From Streptomyces sp. SAI-127 (GTDB lineage Bacteria > Actinomycetota > Actinomycetes > Streptomycetales > Streptomycetaceae): 64,000 bases of DNA. A model generated the notes under the pieces. It made no database searches and had not been told where the DNA came from. It saw only the letters and a program-made list of their open reading frames with translations. The position numbers and the translations under genes were made by a program. Numbering within the stretch: position 1 is the first letter of the stretch; each line of letters starts with the position of its first letter. The stretch covers positions 9,444,501 through 9,508,500 of the forward strand of contig NZ_JARXYJ010000001.1 in the NCBI RefSeq assembly GCF_029894425.1. The letters run 5' to 3'. Below, piece after piece: positions 37,146 through 45,185 of this stretch.

Positions 37146-37292
37146 AGCTGTTGTCTTTCCGCTCTTGAGCGGTGGCGGCCGACGGCGGGTTCCGTTTCGG
37201 TATCTGCCGTGGTCATGGCATGAAGACGCGGCGGGCCTCCTGAATAGCTCGTGAATGTCGAATCCACAGCACAAGCAGGCCTCAATGCCGCA
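37146..37292 (+). repeat. Direct repeat copy A, left of the dienelactone hydrolase gene
   Basis: About 147 bases align with copy B at 38098-38240 along their whole length. Shared blocks include CTTGAG-GGTGGC, GGCATGAAGACG, TCCTGAA-AGCTCGTG, TGTCGAATCCA and the end TGCCGCA, with many point differences and one 3-base gap. The copies lie in the same orientation on either side of one gene. They probably derive from the end of an insertion element. Confidence 0.75.
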
Positions 37293-37372
37293 GTATCAAT
37301 CCTTGGGTCCCGCAGCGCAGCACAGCGCGGACATGACCGGGTTACGGTTGGCGGCAACGGACGGGAGGTCTC

Positions 37373-38095
37373 ATGGCCGAGGTGAAGATCGCCACCCCCA
37401 GGGGAGCGATGCCGGCCTACGTGGCCACTCCAGCCGGACAGGGGCCTTGGCCGGGGGTGGTGGTGCTGCACGACTTCGGGGGGATGAGTCAAGACACGCG
37501 CAACCAGGCCGACTGGCTGGCCGACGAGGGCTACCTGGCCGCCGCTCCGGACCAATACTGGTGGGGCGGCATGCTGCGTTGCCTGCGCACCATCGTCCGC
37601 GAACTGGACACCCGGCAGGGACGCACCTTCGACGACATCGAAGCCGCTCGTGCCTGGCTGGCCAACCACGACTGGTGCACCGGCAGAATCGGGGTGATCG
37701 GCTACTGCATGGGCGGTGGGTATGCCCTGGCACTGGCCCCCGGCCGAGGGTTTGCTGCCTCCAGCAGCAACTATGGCGGCTGTCCGAAGGACGCCGAGCG
37801 GCTGCTGGCGGGGGCCTGTCCGGTCGTAGCCAGCTATGGCGGCAAGGACCGCTCGCCGATGGGACGCCGCGCCGCCGGTCAACTGGAGCAGGCTTTGACC
37901 GCCAACGGGGTGGAACACGACGTCAAGGTCTATCCCGATGCCGGCCATGGGTTTCTCAACAACCACCCGCCCTCCGACATGACAGCGCTGACGGTGGTGC
38001 TGAGCAAGATCTCTGGGACCCGCTACCACGAGCCCTCCGCCCAAGATGCCCGCCGCCGCATCGTCGCCTTCTTCAATGCGCACCTGAAGACGTAA
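37373..38095 (+). CDS. Dienelactone hydrolase family protein
   Basis: The 240-residue alpha/beta hydrolase has the DLH signatures. [20 protein letters not shown] provides the oxyanion region, [15 protein letters not shown] carries the nucleophile Cys (about residue 118), [10 protein letters not shown] the Asp, and [11 protein letters not shown] the His. DLH enzymes open dienelactones in chlorocatechol breakdown; many relatives have other esterase roles. A GGGAGG site precedes the ATG. The gene is framed by two direct repeats, and repeat copy B begins three bases after the stop, suggesting it travelled with an insertion element. Confidence 0.87.
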   Translation: MAEVKIATPRGAMPAYVATPAGQGPWPGVVVLHDFGGMSQDTRNQADWLADEGYLAAAPDQYWWGGMLRCLRTIVRELDTRQGRTFDDIEAARAWLANHDWCTGRIGVIGYCMGGGYALALAPGRGFAASSSNYGGCPKDAERLLAGACPVVASYGGKDRSPMGRRAAGQLEQALTANGVEHDVKVYPDAGHGFLNNHPPSDMTALTVVLSKISGTRYHEPSAQDARRRIVAFFNAHLKT

Positions 38096-38097
38096 GT

Positions 38098-38240
38098 AGC
38101 TTTTGTTTTTCGACCTTGAGTGGTGGCAGTCGAACGCGGGTTCCCGGTCGGGCGATCTGGTCGTGGCAAGGCATGAAGACGGGGCTTCCTGAACAGCTCG
38201 TGGGTGTCGAATCCAGAGCACCAGGAGGCACCGGTGCCGC
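38098..38240 (+). repeat. Direct repeat copy B, between dienelactone hydrolase and transposase remnant
   Basis: This is the partner of copy A (37146-37292), in the same orientation. It starts just after the hydrolase stop and runs to within 50 bases of the transposase fragment. This suggests it is the 5' untranslated end of that insertion element and that copy A marks an earlier or related insertion. Confidence 0.75.
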
Positions 38241-38287
38241 ATTCTTCCGTGTCGATGGCAAGGTAATCCGACTCGGCCGCTCCAACG

Positions 38288-38416
38288 TGTGATTGCCTCG
38301 CGCACCTGTACGGCAACGCGGCCGACCGGCCCGAACTGCGCCGGTACCCGACGGACATGACGGACGCGGAGTGGGCTGAGGTCCGGCCGCTGCTGCCGAC
38401 ACCGGGCTGGCCGGTA
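38288..38416 (+). pseudogene. N-terminal remnant of an IS5-family-type transposase
   Basis: The frame reads CDCLAHLYGNAADRPELRRY and then PTDMTDAEWAEVRPLLPTPG, which matches the N terminus of IS5-type transposases (RYPSDxTDAEWxxxxPLLP). After PTPGW the sequence leaves the family pattern and the rest of the gene, including the DDE catalytic residues, is missing. It is preceded by repeat copy B. Confidence 0.7.
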
Positions 38417-38634
38417 GGCGTCCCAGTCCAGCTCGGCCGGATCGTCCTTCTGCCGCGCCCTCCCGCCTGGCGCCACGACCTCGGTTCGGGCGGAACCGCT
38501 CGGGATCGCGGGGGCCCCTCGCGTGCGGTTTCCATCACGGACTCCAATGAGTTCGGCGGCCGTCCCGTCGGCGCACCACCGCCGTTCGGCGGCGCCCCCG
38601 TCCGGGGCAGGGGAGGGGGCCGTTCGGTGCCTCC

Positions 38635-39507
38635 TCACACCGGGACCGTGATGACGGGGCAGTGGGCGTGGTGCAGTACTCCCTGGCTCACCGAGCCCAG
38701 CAGCATGCCCGTGAACCCGCCGTGCCCGCGGGTTCCCACGACCAGGCCGAGGGCGTGTTCGGATGCTTCTGTCAGGACCCGCACGGGGTGGCCAAGGACG
38801 ACTTCGTGGTGCAGCTCGACTTCCGGGTGCGTCGCGGTGCGGCCCGCGACCGTCTCGGACAGCACGCGGCGGCATTCCCGCACCGCCGTGTCCTCGTCGC
38901 GGACACCCAGGAGCGGCGGATGCCACACGTACAGAGCCCTGAGGACTGCTCCGCGCAGGGCGGCCTCATCGAACGCCCAGTCCACCGCCGCGGCGGCATG
39001 CGGGCTGCCATCGACGCCGACGACGAAGTACGCGGGCTCCTGGGTGATGTGCTCCGGCTCCGGAACGGCGACGACCGGGCAGGGAGCGTGTGCGGAGAGC
39101 GGGAGCGCCACGGAGGCGGAGGTGAACATTTCGCGCCGGGTGCTCAGATGCCAGGAGCCCACCACGACCAGGGAGGCGTCCCGTGCCTCCTCGCGCAGAA
39201 CCCACGCCGGCTCTCCTTCCGCCAGCACCGTCGAGACCTCCACCGTTGGCCGCCGGGACTCGACGAAGGCGACCGCCTCCTTGAGGGACTCGGTACCCGC
39301 TTCGTGCAGCGTGCGGTTCCACTCCTCCCAGGAGGGCCGTGCCTCACCCGTGCGGTATCCACCTGTCGGCACACCTTGGGCGTGCACGAGCCGAACCGGC
39401 AGGCCACGGCGATCCGCCTCGTCGACGGCCCAGGCGAGTGCCAGCCGCTTCGAGGGGTCGGGGTCGACCCCCACGACGATCGCCCGACGCCCGTCCGCAC
39501 TGCTCAT
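38635..39507 (-). CDS. Universal stress protein, two UspA domains
   Basis: An ATG at 39507 with GGAGG upstream gives 290 residues. Two UspA domains lie in tandem (about 5-145 and 150-290). The ATP-binding ends are VVGSWHLSTRR (degenerate) in domain 1 and VVGTRGHGGFTGMLLGSVSQ with HCPVITVPV in domain 2, so only the second keeps the full GxxGxnG(S/T) motif. Such proteins are typical of DevR regulons. A weak version of the island palindrome lies about 120 bases upstream. Confidence 0.9.
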   Translation of the reverse strand: MSSADGRRAIVVGVDPDPSKRLALAWAVDEADRRGLPVRLVHAQGVPTGGYRTGEARPSWEEWNRTLHEAGTESLKEAVAFVESRRPTVEVSTVLAEGEPAWVLREEARDASLVVVGSWHLSTRREMFTSASVALPLSAHAPCPVVAVPEPEHITQEPAYFVVGVDGSPHAAAAVDWAFDEAALRGAVLRALYVWHPPLLGVRDEDTAVRECRRVLSETVAGRTATHPEVELHHEVVLGHPVRVLTEASEHALGLVVGTRGHGGFTGMLLGSVSQGVLHHAHCPVITVPV

Positions 39508-39904
39508 GGCACCTCCAGGAGATTGCCGTCGCCGCCGTCCTCTCACGGTCCTTCCAGCGTGACCCCAGCCGTCGGGAGCCGCCACGTCACCGCTCCGCGA
39601 GCGCTCGGTCTGGCGGTGCCTGGCTGTGCGGCCCCCGGCTGGCTGGCGCCGACTACGTAATGTGCGGCCGGTTGATGCGGGGTGTTGTGGCCTGCTGGAG
39701 CCTAGGAAGGTCGGCAACCGGGGCCCCGGGGGCGTTCGACAGCTTGCTGCTCGGTTCCACCGGCCGTGTATGGCCGCGCACGCCAGCTGCCTGCCCGCTG
39801 CCGGTGGTGCGGGGCCGACCCGAACGGCGTGCGCCCACGATCTCGACCAGCGGATCGACCTGGCTGGGGTCCGTCATTGAGGAGCACGGCAGCCATCAGT
39901 TGCA
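39508..39904. other. Intergenic region upstream of the Usp gene
   Basis: These 397 bases hold no supported gene. The Usp promoter must lie in the left part, with a weak palindrome box at 39621-39634. The open frames crossing it lack start signals and codon bias. Confidence 0.45.
39621..39634. promoter_or_regulatory. Weak copy of the island palindrome (Usp promoter)
   Basis: Read on the minus strand the site is GGGCCG-CA-CAGCCA, two mismatches from GGGCCG-NN-CGGCCC. Its centre is about 120 bases upstream of the Usp start at 39507. On its own it would not be called; its place in the series gives it weight. Confidence 0.3.
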
Positions 39905-40882
39905 TCAAGCGCTTCCCCGCAGCAGGGGCTCGTTGCTGCGGGGTGAGGCGGGTCCCTCGGGCCCGTACCCGAGGCGGATCACCATCTGCGCGTGAGAGGG
40001 GCGGGCATCCGCCGATGGAGCCAGTTGTTCGCGCAGGTCAGGCCATTCCAGTCCCTGGTGCAGCAGTGACGCCCGAACTCCGTGAGCGGTGGCGATGAGC
40101 AGGACCCGTTCGAGGGCTTGGCCCGTGCGGAGCCAGTCGGTCCGGCGATCGTGCGCCGTGGACAGCACTGCGATCGTCGGGTGCCTCTCGAAGGTTCGGG
40201 CTGTGAGCACCTCCGCGTGGCGGTGGGCACCGAAGTCCCGCATCGGGATGCGGTCCCGGTAGTCCTGAGGTCCGAGCACCTCGGGTGGCATGCCCAGGCC
40301 AGTGCCGTCTGCTTCTGCCACCCAGCGGCGGCTATCCGTGGCCCGCTCCGCATCGGTGGTGTTGCGGTGCTCTGCCTCCCTGGTGAGCTGAAGGACGCTG
40401 TCGGTCCGGTGGGGGGAGAGGTGGTGCAGGCGGGCCCCTTCCGCGTGCGCGGCTTCGGTGAGTTCGGTGATCACAGCGATGGGTAGCGGCTGTTCCGAGA
40501 AGGGGAATCGGCTGCTGTGGCGACGCCAGATCACGTCGTACAGCGAGGTGCACGAGGAAGTCCTGGGCGTACCGCCGAGACGTACGGTGGCGAGCAGGTC
40601 AGGCTCGGCGGGGCGCGGGAGCAGCCGCGTCACCGGTTCCCAGCCGAAGTGCTCGACCCCTATCCGCAGGTTCAATAGGGCGCAGCCAACGGACACGTGC
40701 AGGGCCCGTCCGGTCGGGTCGATGTGGCGCAGGCCGCGTTGCGTCGCCGCGCGGATCTCCAGCGTGAGCGTGTCCGGGTCGAGGCGGAAGCGCCAGGGCT
40801 GGGTGTTGTGGATCGACGGTGCGGCCACGGCTGCGGAGACCAGCGTCTCCAGGGTCGTCGCGTCGAGGACGGTGGTACGCAT
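39905..40882 (-). CDS. Acg-type nitroreductase family protein
   Basis: The ATG at 40882 (GAGGAG six bases upstream) gives 325 residues. It starts TLVSAAVAAPSIHNTQPWRF, the conserved N terminus of nitroreductases related to mycobacterial Acg (Rv2032/Rv3131), with two diverged nitroreductase halves. Other family phrases include DVIWRRHSSRFPFSEQPLP, HPTIAVLSTAHDRR, and LIATAHGVRASLLHQGLEWP. Acg proteins belong to the M. tuberculosis DosR regulon and bind FMN. An exact palindrome box lies about 97 bases upstream of the start. Confidence 0.85.
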   Translation of the reverse strand: MRTTVLDATTLETLVSAAVAAPSIHNTQPWRFRLDPDTLTLEIRAATQRGLRHIDPTGRALHVSVGCALLNLRIGVEHFGWEPVTRLLPRPAEPDLLATVRLGGTPRTSSCTSLYDVIWRRHSSRFPFSEQPLPIAVITELTEAAHAEGARLHHLSPHRTDSVLQLTREAEHRNTTDAERATDSRRWVAEADGTGLGMPPEVLGPQDYRDRIPMRDFGAHRHAEVLTARTFERHPTIAVLSTAHDRRTDWLRTGQALERVLLIATAHGVRASLLHQGLEWPDLREQLAPSADARPSHAQMVIRLGYGPEGPASPRSNEPLLRGSA

Positions 40883-40972
40883 CGGGGGCTCCTCCCCGCC
40901 CTGCGCCATGGGAGGCATCGGGGCTTCTCGGTGACCGAACCAGCGTGGAGTCCCGTACGCCGGGAGGAGCAG

Positions 40973-40986
40973 GGGCCGTCCGGCCC
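40973..40986. promoter_or_regulatory. Island palindrome, exact copy (nitroreductase promoter)
   Basis: GGGCCG-TC-CGGCCC matches the consensus GGGCCG-NN-CGGCCC exactly. It is centred about 97 bases upstream of the nitroreductase start, between that gene and the response-regulator gene's stop. Confidence 0.65.
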
Positions 40987-41017
40987 TGGATAGGTCCTGG
41001 TCGTCCCCCGTCGGAGT

Positions 41018-41719
41018 TCACTTTCCGGGGCGGTCGCCGGCGTCCGGCTGCTCCAGGTGCGAGGCCAGGACCGCGGCCTGGACGCGGCGCTGGACACCGA
41101 GTTTGGCCAGGAGCCGGGAGATGTGGTTCTTGACGGTCTTCTCCGACAGGTAGAGCTTCTTGCCGATCTCGCGGTTGGTCAGGCCGTCGCCGATCAGGGC
41201 CAGGATGTCCCGCTCGCGGGGGGACAGGCTCGCAAGCTCGGGGGCCATGGCGGGTGTCTCGGCGGGGTCGGCGCGCAGCGAGCGCATCAGGCGGGCCGTG
41301 GTCGCGGGGTCGAGCATCGACTGGCCCGAGGCGACCGTGCGCACGGCCGAGACCAGGTCGGTGCCCCTGATCTGCTTGAGGACGTAGCCCGAGGCGCCGG
41401 CCATGATGGCGTCCAGCAGTGCGTCCTCGTCGTCGAACGAGGTCAGCATGAGACAGGCCAGCTCCGGCATCTGGTTTCGCAGCTCCCGGCAGACCGTGAT
41501 GCCGTCTCCGTCCGGGAGCCGAACGTCGAGCACGGCGACGTCCGGGCGCAGCGCCAGGCCGCGGACGAGGGCGTGCTCGACCGTGCCCGCGTCGCCGACC
41601 ACCGAGATGTCCGGTTCGGCGTCGAGCAGGTCGGTGATGCCGCGTCGTACGACCTCATGGTCGTCGAGCAGGAAGACACGGATCGGATCCTGGTCGGTGA
41701 AGGTGCGTGTCCCGGTCAT
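41018..41719 (-). CDS. osdR: DevR/DosR/OsdR-like response regulator
   Basis: This 233-residue NarL-type regulator is very close to mycobacterial DevR along its length. It has VFLLDDHEVVRRGITDLLDA, the phosphorylation site VAVLDVRLPDGDGI (Asp65), GASGYVLKQIRG, and a LuxR-type HTH (LTNREIGKKLYLSEKTVKNH, then ISRLLAKLGVQRR). DevR activates the hypoxia and dormancy regulon; OsdR is the S. coelicolor counterpart. No histidine kinase gene is next to it in this window. An exact palindrome lies about 89 bases upstream, pointing to autoregulation. Confidence 0.9.
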   Translation of the reverse strand: MTGTRTFTDQDPIRVFLLDDHEVVRRGITDLLDAEPDISVVGDAGTVEHALVRGLALRPDVAVLDVRLPDGDGITVCRELRNQMPELACLMLTSFDDEDALLDAIMAGASGYVLKQIRGTDLVSAVRTVASGQSMLDPATTARLMRSLRADPAETPAMAPELASLSPRERDILALIGDGLTNREIGKKLYLSEKTVKNHISRLLAKLGVQRRVQAAVLASHLEQPDAGDRPGK

Positions 41720-41801
41720 GACGACCCCTTGTTTCCCCGGTGGCGGAAGGGCTGCGGGTTTCCGTGAGGCCGATCATTGCCCGCCTGGCCCTGATGCACT
41801 A

Positions 41802-41815
41802 GGGCCGACCGGCCC
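41802..41815. promoter_or_regulatory. Island palindrome, exact copy (regulator / Rv1733c-like promoters)
   Basis: GGGCCG-AC-CGGCCC is an exact match. It lies in the divergent region, about 89 bases upstream of the response regulator start and about 137 bases upstream of the Rv1733c-like gene, so it may serve both. Confidence 0.65.
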
Positions 41816-41944
41816 CGCTCGGCATCGAAATGTGCCTCACCGACCCCATGCTCATCCCCTGACGGCCCCTGCTGCCAGAGGATCGACCGGTGAGACCTTG
41901 CATGCGGCACCCAGGCTGGTTCTGCCCATGAGGGGGTGTGACCG

Positions 41945-42532
41945 ATGCGGAAGGCACAGCGCACGAAGGTCCGGTGGTGGCGTTGGCGGCGTAATCCGCT
42001 GCGGCGGCACAGCGACGTGGTCGAGGCGAGGATCATTCTGGGTACCTGGGCCGCAGCGGTCGTCGGCGGAGCGGCTGTCGGCGCGGTTGTTGCGCAGGCT
42101 GTGGACGGAGCGATCCAGCACGACCATGCGGAGCGAAGGCTGGTGACCGCCGTGATGGTGGGCGATGCGCCGAGCGCGACGCAGGACGTGGCCACCGGAG
42201 TGACATACGACCATGTGACGGCCGAGGTGCGCTGGACCGACACCGGCGGCACCGTACGAACCAGCGAGACGAGTGTGAACGCCGGGACCGCGGCCGGTTC
42301 GGCGGTGACGGTGTGGACCGACGGCCGGGGCCACCTGGTGTCCGGGCCGATCAGCTCTGCGGAGGCAGCGGCACGTGTCGGGCTGGCCGGCGCTGGGGCG
42401 GGCCTCGTCGACGGGCTGCTGATCCTGGCGGCCGGGCGGATGGTGCGTCTGCGGATCGAACGGCAGGCCACGGACCAATGGGCCGTCGAATGGGATCGGA
42501 TGGGGCCTCAGTGGGGACGCAGGACCAGCTAG
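41945..42532 (+). CDS. Rv1733c-like membrane protein
   Basis: The 195-residue protein starts with a basic segment (WRRNPLRRHSDVVEA), then a helix (LGTWAAAVVGGAAVGAVVAQ), an extracytoplasmic domain of ~100 residues (YDHVTAEVRWTDTGGTVRTS), and a second helix near the C terminus. This matches the Rv1733c family, a member of which is in the M. tuberculosis DosR regulon. Its role is unknown. A second copy lies at 61002-61583 with the same NPLRRH-D-VEA start. Confidence 0.8.
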   Translation: MRKAQRTKVRWWRWRRNPLRRHSDVVEARIILGTWAAAVVGGAAVGAVVAQAVDGAIQHDHAERRLVTAVMVGDAPSATQDVATGVTYDHVTAEVRWTDTGGTVRTSETSVNAGTAAGSAVTVWTDGRGHLVSGPISSAEAAARVGLAGAGAGLVDGLLILAAGRMVRLRIERQATDQWAVEWDRMGPQWGRRTS

Positions 42533-42668
42533 TGATTCCGCGCTGGCAGTCCAGAGCTTGTCAGTCGGCAGAAGAGCCGGGCTGCTGACACCCGCCACCT
42601 GATCGAGAAACCGGTTCGCTCCCCGAGGGCTGCCGCCTACTGTGTGACGGCAGGGTCGGGGAGGGCGG

Positions 42669-43679
42669 ATGGGCAGGGCGTCGGCGGGGAAGCGCAAGGC
42701 ACGCGAGACCGGGCAAACACGGGACCACACCGTCCCGCAGATGTATCTGCGCCAGTTCGCCGAGCATCGAAGCCGCAGGCACCACGAACTCACGGTGCGT
42801 CGCATCGGCAACGTCGACGAGCCGTTTCCCGCGATGCCGAACAACGTTTTCGCCGTACGCGGCTACTACTGGGGGACGACACCGGACGGCGTGCCGCACC
42901 ATGGCGTGGAGGACCTGTTCACGCAGCTCGAAGGCGCCGCCGCCACCGTGATGAAGACAGTGCTCGACGACCCTGACGGAGCCCTCACCGGCCGATGGCC
43001 TCTCGACACCGAGGAACGCCTCCACCTCGCCTGGTGGATGGCCGCCCAGATCCTGCGTACCACCAGACAACGCAAGCGACTTGCGCATGCCGACCGGGAG
43101 GCCAAACGTCTGGATGTGCCCGCAGAAGTCGCCGCGATCGCCTCGAACAACCCACACCTGCGGTACATCGTCGAGCACCTGGCTTCCCTCGCTTTCACCC
43201 TCTTCGCGAGGCCATGGGGGCTGGCATTCACATCGATGTGCCTGCTGACCAGCGACGTGCCCGTAGTGCTCTTCAACGCTCCGGACGCGGAGGACCAGCA
43301 GGCCGCCGCGGCGGCCTGTGACATCCTGCTCCCGCTGGATCCTCATCGACTTCTGTTCCTGCCCAGCGCCGCCATGCTGGCTCGCGATCCGCGCAAGCGG
43401 ACCGACCACCGCCTGGTGATCCCCGGCGGCGTGGGGATTGCGCTCGTCCAAGTCACCTACGACGTGGCCGACGCATTCGTCGCCCACCACCCCCGGCACG
43501 ATCCCTGGCGCCACTGGCAACCATCGGGTCCGCGTCATCCCTCCCCCTGGAACGGCGACAGCCATTCAGCGCCGATGTACAGCCTGGAGTACGACGTCCT
43601 TGCTCCCCATCTGACCGTGGAACGCCGGTGGCTGACCGAACATCCGCCCCCACATACCGCAGATCGTCCGGACACCTGA
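42669..43679 (+). CDS. DUF4238 domain protein
   Basis: The 336-residue protein begins with a basic stretch and RDHTVPQMYLRQFAEHRSRR, the diagnostic start of DUF4238, followed by WWMAAQILRTTRQRKRLAH and a mixed C-terminal region. The family is widespread and scattered, often near mobile or defence genes, with no established function. No copy of the island palindrome was found upstream, so it looks like a passenger. It is closed by a very strong terminator. Confidence 0.8.
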   Translation: MGRASAGKRKARETGQTRDHTVPQMYLRQFAEHRSRRHHELTVRRIGNVDEPFPAMPNNVFAVRGYYWGTTPDGVPHHGVEDLFTQLEGAAATVMKTVLDDPDGALTGRWPLDTEERLHLAWWMAAQILRTTRQRKRLAHADREAKRLDVPAEVAAIASNNPHLRYIVEHLASLAFTLFARPWGLAFTSMCLLTSDVPVVLFNAPDAEDQQAAAAACDILLPLDPHRLLFLPSAAMLARDPRKRTDHRLVIPGGVGIALVQVTYDVADAFVAHHPRHDPWRHWQPSGPRHPSPWNGDSHSAPMYSLEYDVLAPHLTVERRWLTEHPPPHTADRPDT

Positions 43680-43682
43680 CGG

Positions 43683-43727
43683 CTGTGGGTATGGCCCTCG
43701 CCCAGAGGGCGAGGGCCATACCCACAG
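43683..43727. terminator. Bidirectional terminator with a 21-bp perfect stem
   Basis: The arms 43683-43703 and 43707-43727 are perfectly complementary over 21 bases with a 3-base loop (AGA). The hairpin begins 4 bases after the DUF4238 stop and ends 16 bases before the CBS-BON stop on the other strand, so it can end both transcripts. Confidence 0.9.
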
Positions 43728-43742
43728 ACAGTTCTCGAATCG

Positions 43743-44483
43743 CTAAACGGGAGCGGAACTTCCCGGCTGTGCGGCCTGCGCGTCCGACGAACCGTCCGAA
43801 TCGCCACGGCCTACCAGCTCGAAGTCCACGTCCACCACGCCCTCCACTGCGCGTACCAGACGGGCAGCCACGGGGATCAAGGACGTGTCCCGGACGCGCC
43901 CAGCGAGCTTCACCACGCCGTCGTGCACCTGGACTCGGATCGCCGAGCCCGGCGTGGGGAAGAGGTAGGCCACGACCTCGCGGCGGACCTCCTCCTCGAT
44001 CTCCTCGTCACCCCGCAGGAACACCTTGAGCAGGTCGGCCCTGCTGACGATGCCCTCCAGCATGCCCAGCTCGTTCACCACCGGGAGCCGCTTGACCCTG
44101 GAGTGCGCCATGGTCCGGGCGGCCTGAGCGAGGGTGGCGTCCGGGCGGGTGGTGAGCGCCGGGGAGGTCATCAGTTCTTCCGCGGTGAGCGCGCCGGCCT
44201 TCGCCAGGTCGGACAGGCGGCGCAGCTGCGTGATGGGGGTCCCCCCGGTCGAGCGAAGTCGAGACTGGGGGAGGTCGGGGTCGCTGTCGCGGAACTCCTC
44301 CTTGGGCAGGAGGTCTGCCTCGGAGACGAGGCCGACCACGCGCCCCTCGCCTTCGAGCACGGGCAGGGCGCTGACTTTCCAGTCCTGCATCAGCCGCACG
44401 ATCTCCTTGAACGTTGCCTTGCGGCCGATGGCGGCGACCGTGTGGGTCATGACGTCGCTGACGATGTGCGGGGTGCCGTGCAT
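43743..44483 (-). CDS. CBS-pair protein with C-terminal BON domain
   Basis: The 246-residue protein has two CBS motifs (SDVMTHTVAAIGRKATFKEI to VSEADLLPKEEF; EELMTSPALTTRPDATLAQA to VSRADLLKVFL) and a BON domain (IRVQVHDGVVKLAGRVRDTS, about 175-235). CBS pairs bind adenine nucleotides; Hrp1 of M. tuberculosis is a DosR-regulated relative of the CBS part. A 13-residue stretch between the CBS motifs (LPQSRLRSTGGTP) is encoded by an inserted interspersed repeat. It lies after the cNMP-binding protein gene in one operon. Confidence 0.88.
   Translation of the reverse strand: MHGTPHIVSDVMTHTVAAIGRKATFKEIVRLMQDWKVSALPVLEGEGRVVGLVSEADLLPKEEFRDSDPDLPQSRLRSTGGTPITQLRRLSDLAKAGALTAEELMTSPALTTRPDATLAQAARTMAHSRVKRLPVVNELGMLEGIVSRADLLKVFLRGDEEIEEEVRREVVAYLFPTPGSAIRVQVHDGVVKLAGRVRDTSLIPVAARLVRAVEGVVDVDFELVGRGDSDGSSDAQAAQPGSSAPV
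44235..44273 (-). repeat. Streptomyces-type short palindromic repeat inserted in frame
   Basis: Exactly 39 bases, read on the minus strand as CTCCCCCAGTCTCGAC followed by TTCGCTCGACCGGGGGGACC and CCC, form a hairpin with a GC outer stem. I recognise close variants as a short interspersed element in many Streptomyces genomes, normally between genes. Here it keeps the reading frame and adds 13 codons to the CBS-BON gene. The paralogue at 60137-60868 has no such stretch. Confidence 0.75.
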
Positions 44484-44510
44484 GGTGGCTCCCTCTCGTT
44501 GTCGCTTCGG

Positions 44511-44552
44511 CCCGTACGGCGCGGTCAGACGTGGCTGCCCGCGCCGTACGGG
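44511..44552. terminator. Stem-loop at the end of the cNMP-binding protein gene
   Basis: CCCGTACGGCGCGG (44511-44524) and CCGCGCCGTACGGG (44539-44552) are perfect inverted repeats around a 14-base loop that contains the stop codon of the cNMP-binding gene. It may reduce readthrough into the downstream CBS-BON gene or stabilise the transcript. Confidence 0.6.
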
Positions 44553-44986
44553 GCATACAGGTCCAGCAATCGCGTCCGGGCGGAGCGCAGCCGGTGGGCC
44601 AGTACTCCACCGACCCATTGGGCGATGGCGTTGCCCATGGCCGGGTCCTCCTGGCACATCAGGCGAACGGCCGTGGCGTCGAACTCGTAGGCCCGCACCG
44701 GGGTCGTCGCCTCGGCGCCCAGATGCCAGACATGGGGGGTGAACAGCCAGGACCACCCGACGAGCTCGTTGTGGTGGAGCGTCTCGATGATGGCCGCACG
44801 GCGACCGGGCACGTGCATGTCGAGTTCGACGGTGCCGGTGCGTACGATCCAGAACCGGTCTGCCTTGCCGCCCTCCTCGAACAGGCGCGCCCCTTGCGGG
44901 AAGGAGACCTCGCGGGCGACGCGCATGAGCCGGTGCCGGTGTTCGGCCGGCAGGGCGCGCAGCATGCTGAGCGTGGTGGTGATCAT
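44525..44986 (-). CDS. Cyclic-nucleotide-binding-domain protein without HTH
   Basis: The ATG at 44986 with GGGAGG upstream gives 153 residues. It is a single cNMP-binding beta-barrel: HRLMRVAREVSFPQGARLFE, FWIVRTGTVELDMHVPGRRA, and HNELVGWSWLFTPHVW, then a C helix (GNAIAQWVGGVLAHRLRSAR). The Crp/Fnr HTH is absent, so it cannot bind DNA as a Crp does. It may be a sensor partner for the CBS-BON protein encoded 41 bases downstream. A two-mismatch copy of the island palindrome is centred 77 bases upstream. Confidence 0.82.
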   Translation of the reverse strand: MITTTLSMLRALPAEHRHRLMRVAREVSFPQGARLFEEGGKADRFWIVRTGTVELDMHVPGRRAAIIETLHHNELVGWSWLFTPHVWHLGAEATTPVRAYEFDATAVRLMCQEDPAMGNAIAQWVGGVLAHRLRSARTRLLDLYAPYGAGSHV

Positions 44987-45055
44987 GGCGTGCCTCCCGA
45001 CGGGATGTAGGAACTGCCATGGCCAGCGTCTGTCCGACGCCGGGCAGCAGGCCAT

Positions 45056-45069
45056 GGGCCACCCGGTCC
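45056..45069. promoter_or_regulatory. Weak copy of the island palindrome (cNMP-binding / small membrane protein promoters)
   Basis: GGGCCA-CC-CGGTCC differs from the consensus at two positions. It is centred about 77 bases upstream of the cNMP-binding gene start and about 123 bases upstream of the small membrane protein gene, in the divergent region. Confidence 0.4.
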
Positions 45070-45185
45070 ATCGGCCGGGCCACTCGGCTCCGACAAGGAG
45101 ACGTGCGGCACCCTGCGGCCACGCCGACTTGGCTGTTCCATGAGGGTGTGAGACGACGACCCGCCCATTGGAGGGGGTGAGCTCT

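Noticed and set aside
37112..38926. A 604-codon minus-strand frame across the dienelactone hydrolase and its repeats
   Set aside because: It is antisense to a clear alpha/beta hydrolase and reads through the repeats and IS remnant without any domain.
39653..39877. A 74-codon minus-strand frame in the gap upstream of the Usp gene
   Set aside because: No ribosome-binding site, no third-position bias and no recognisable family.
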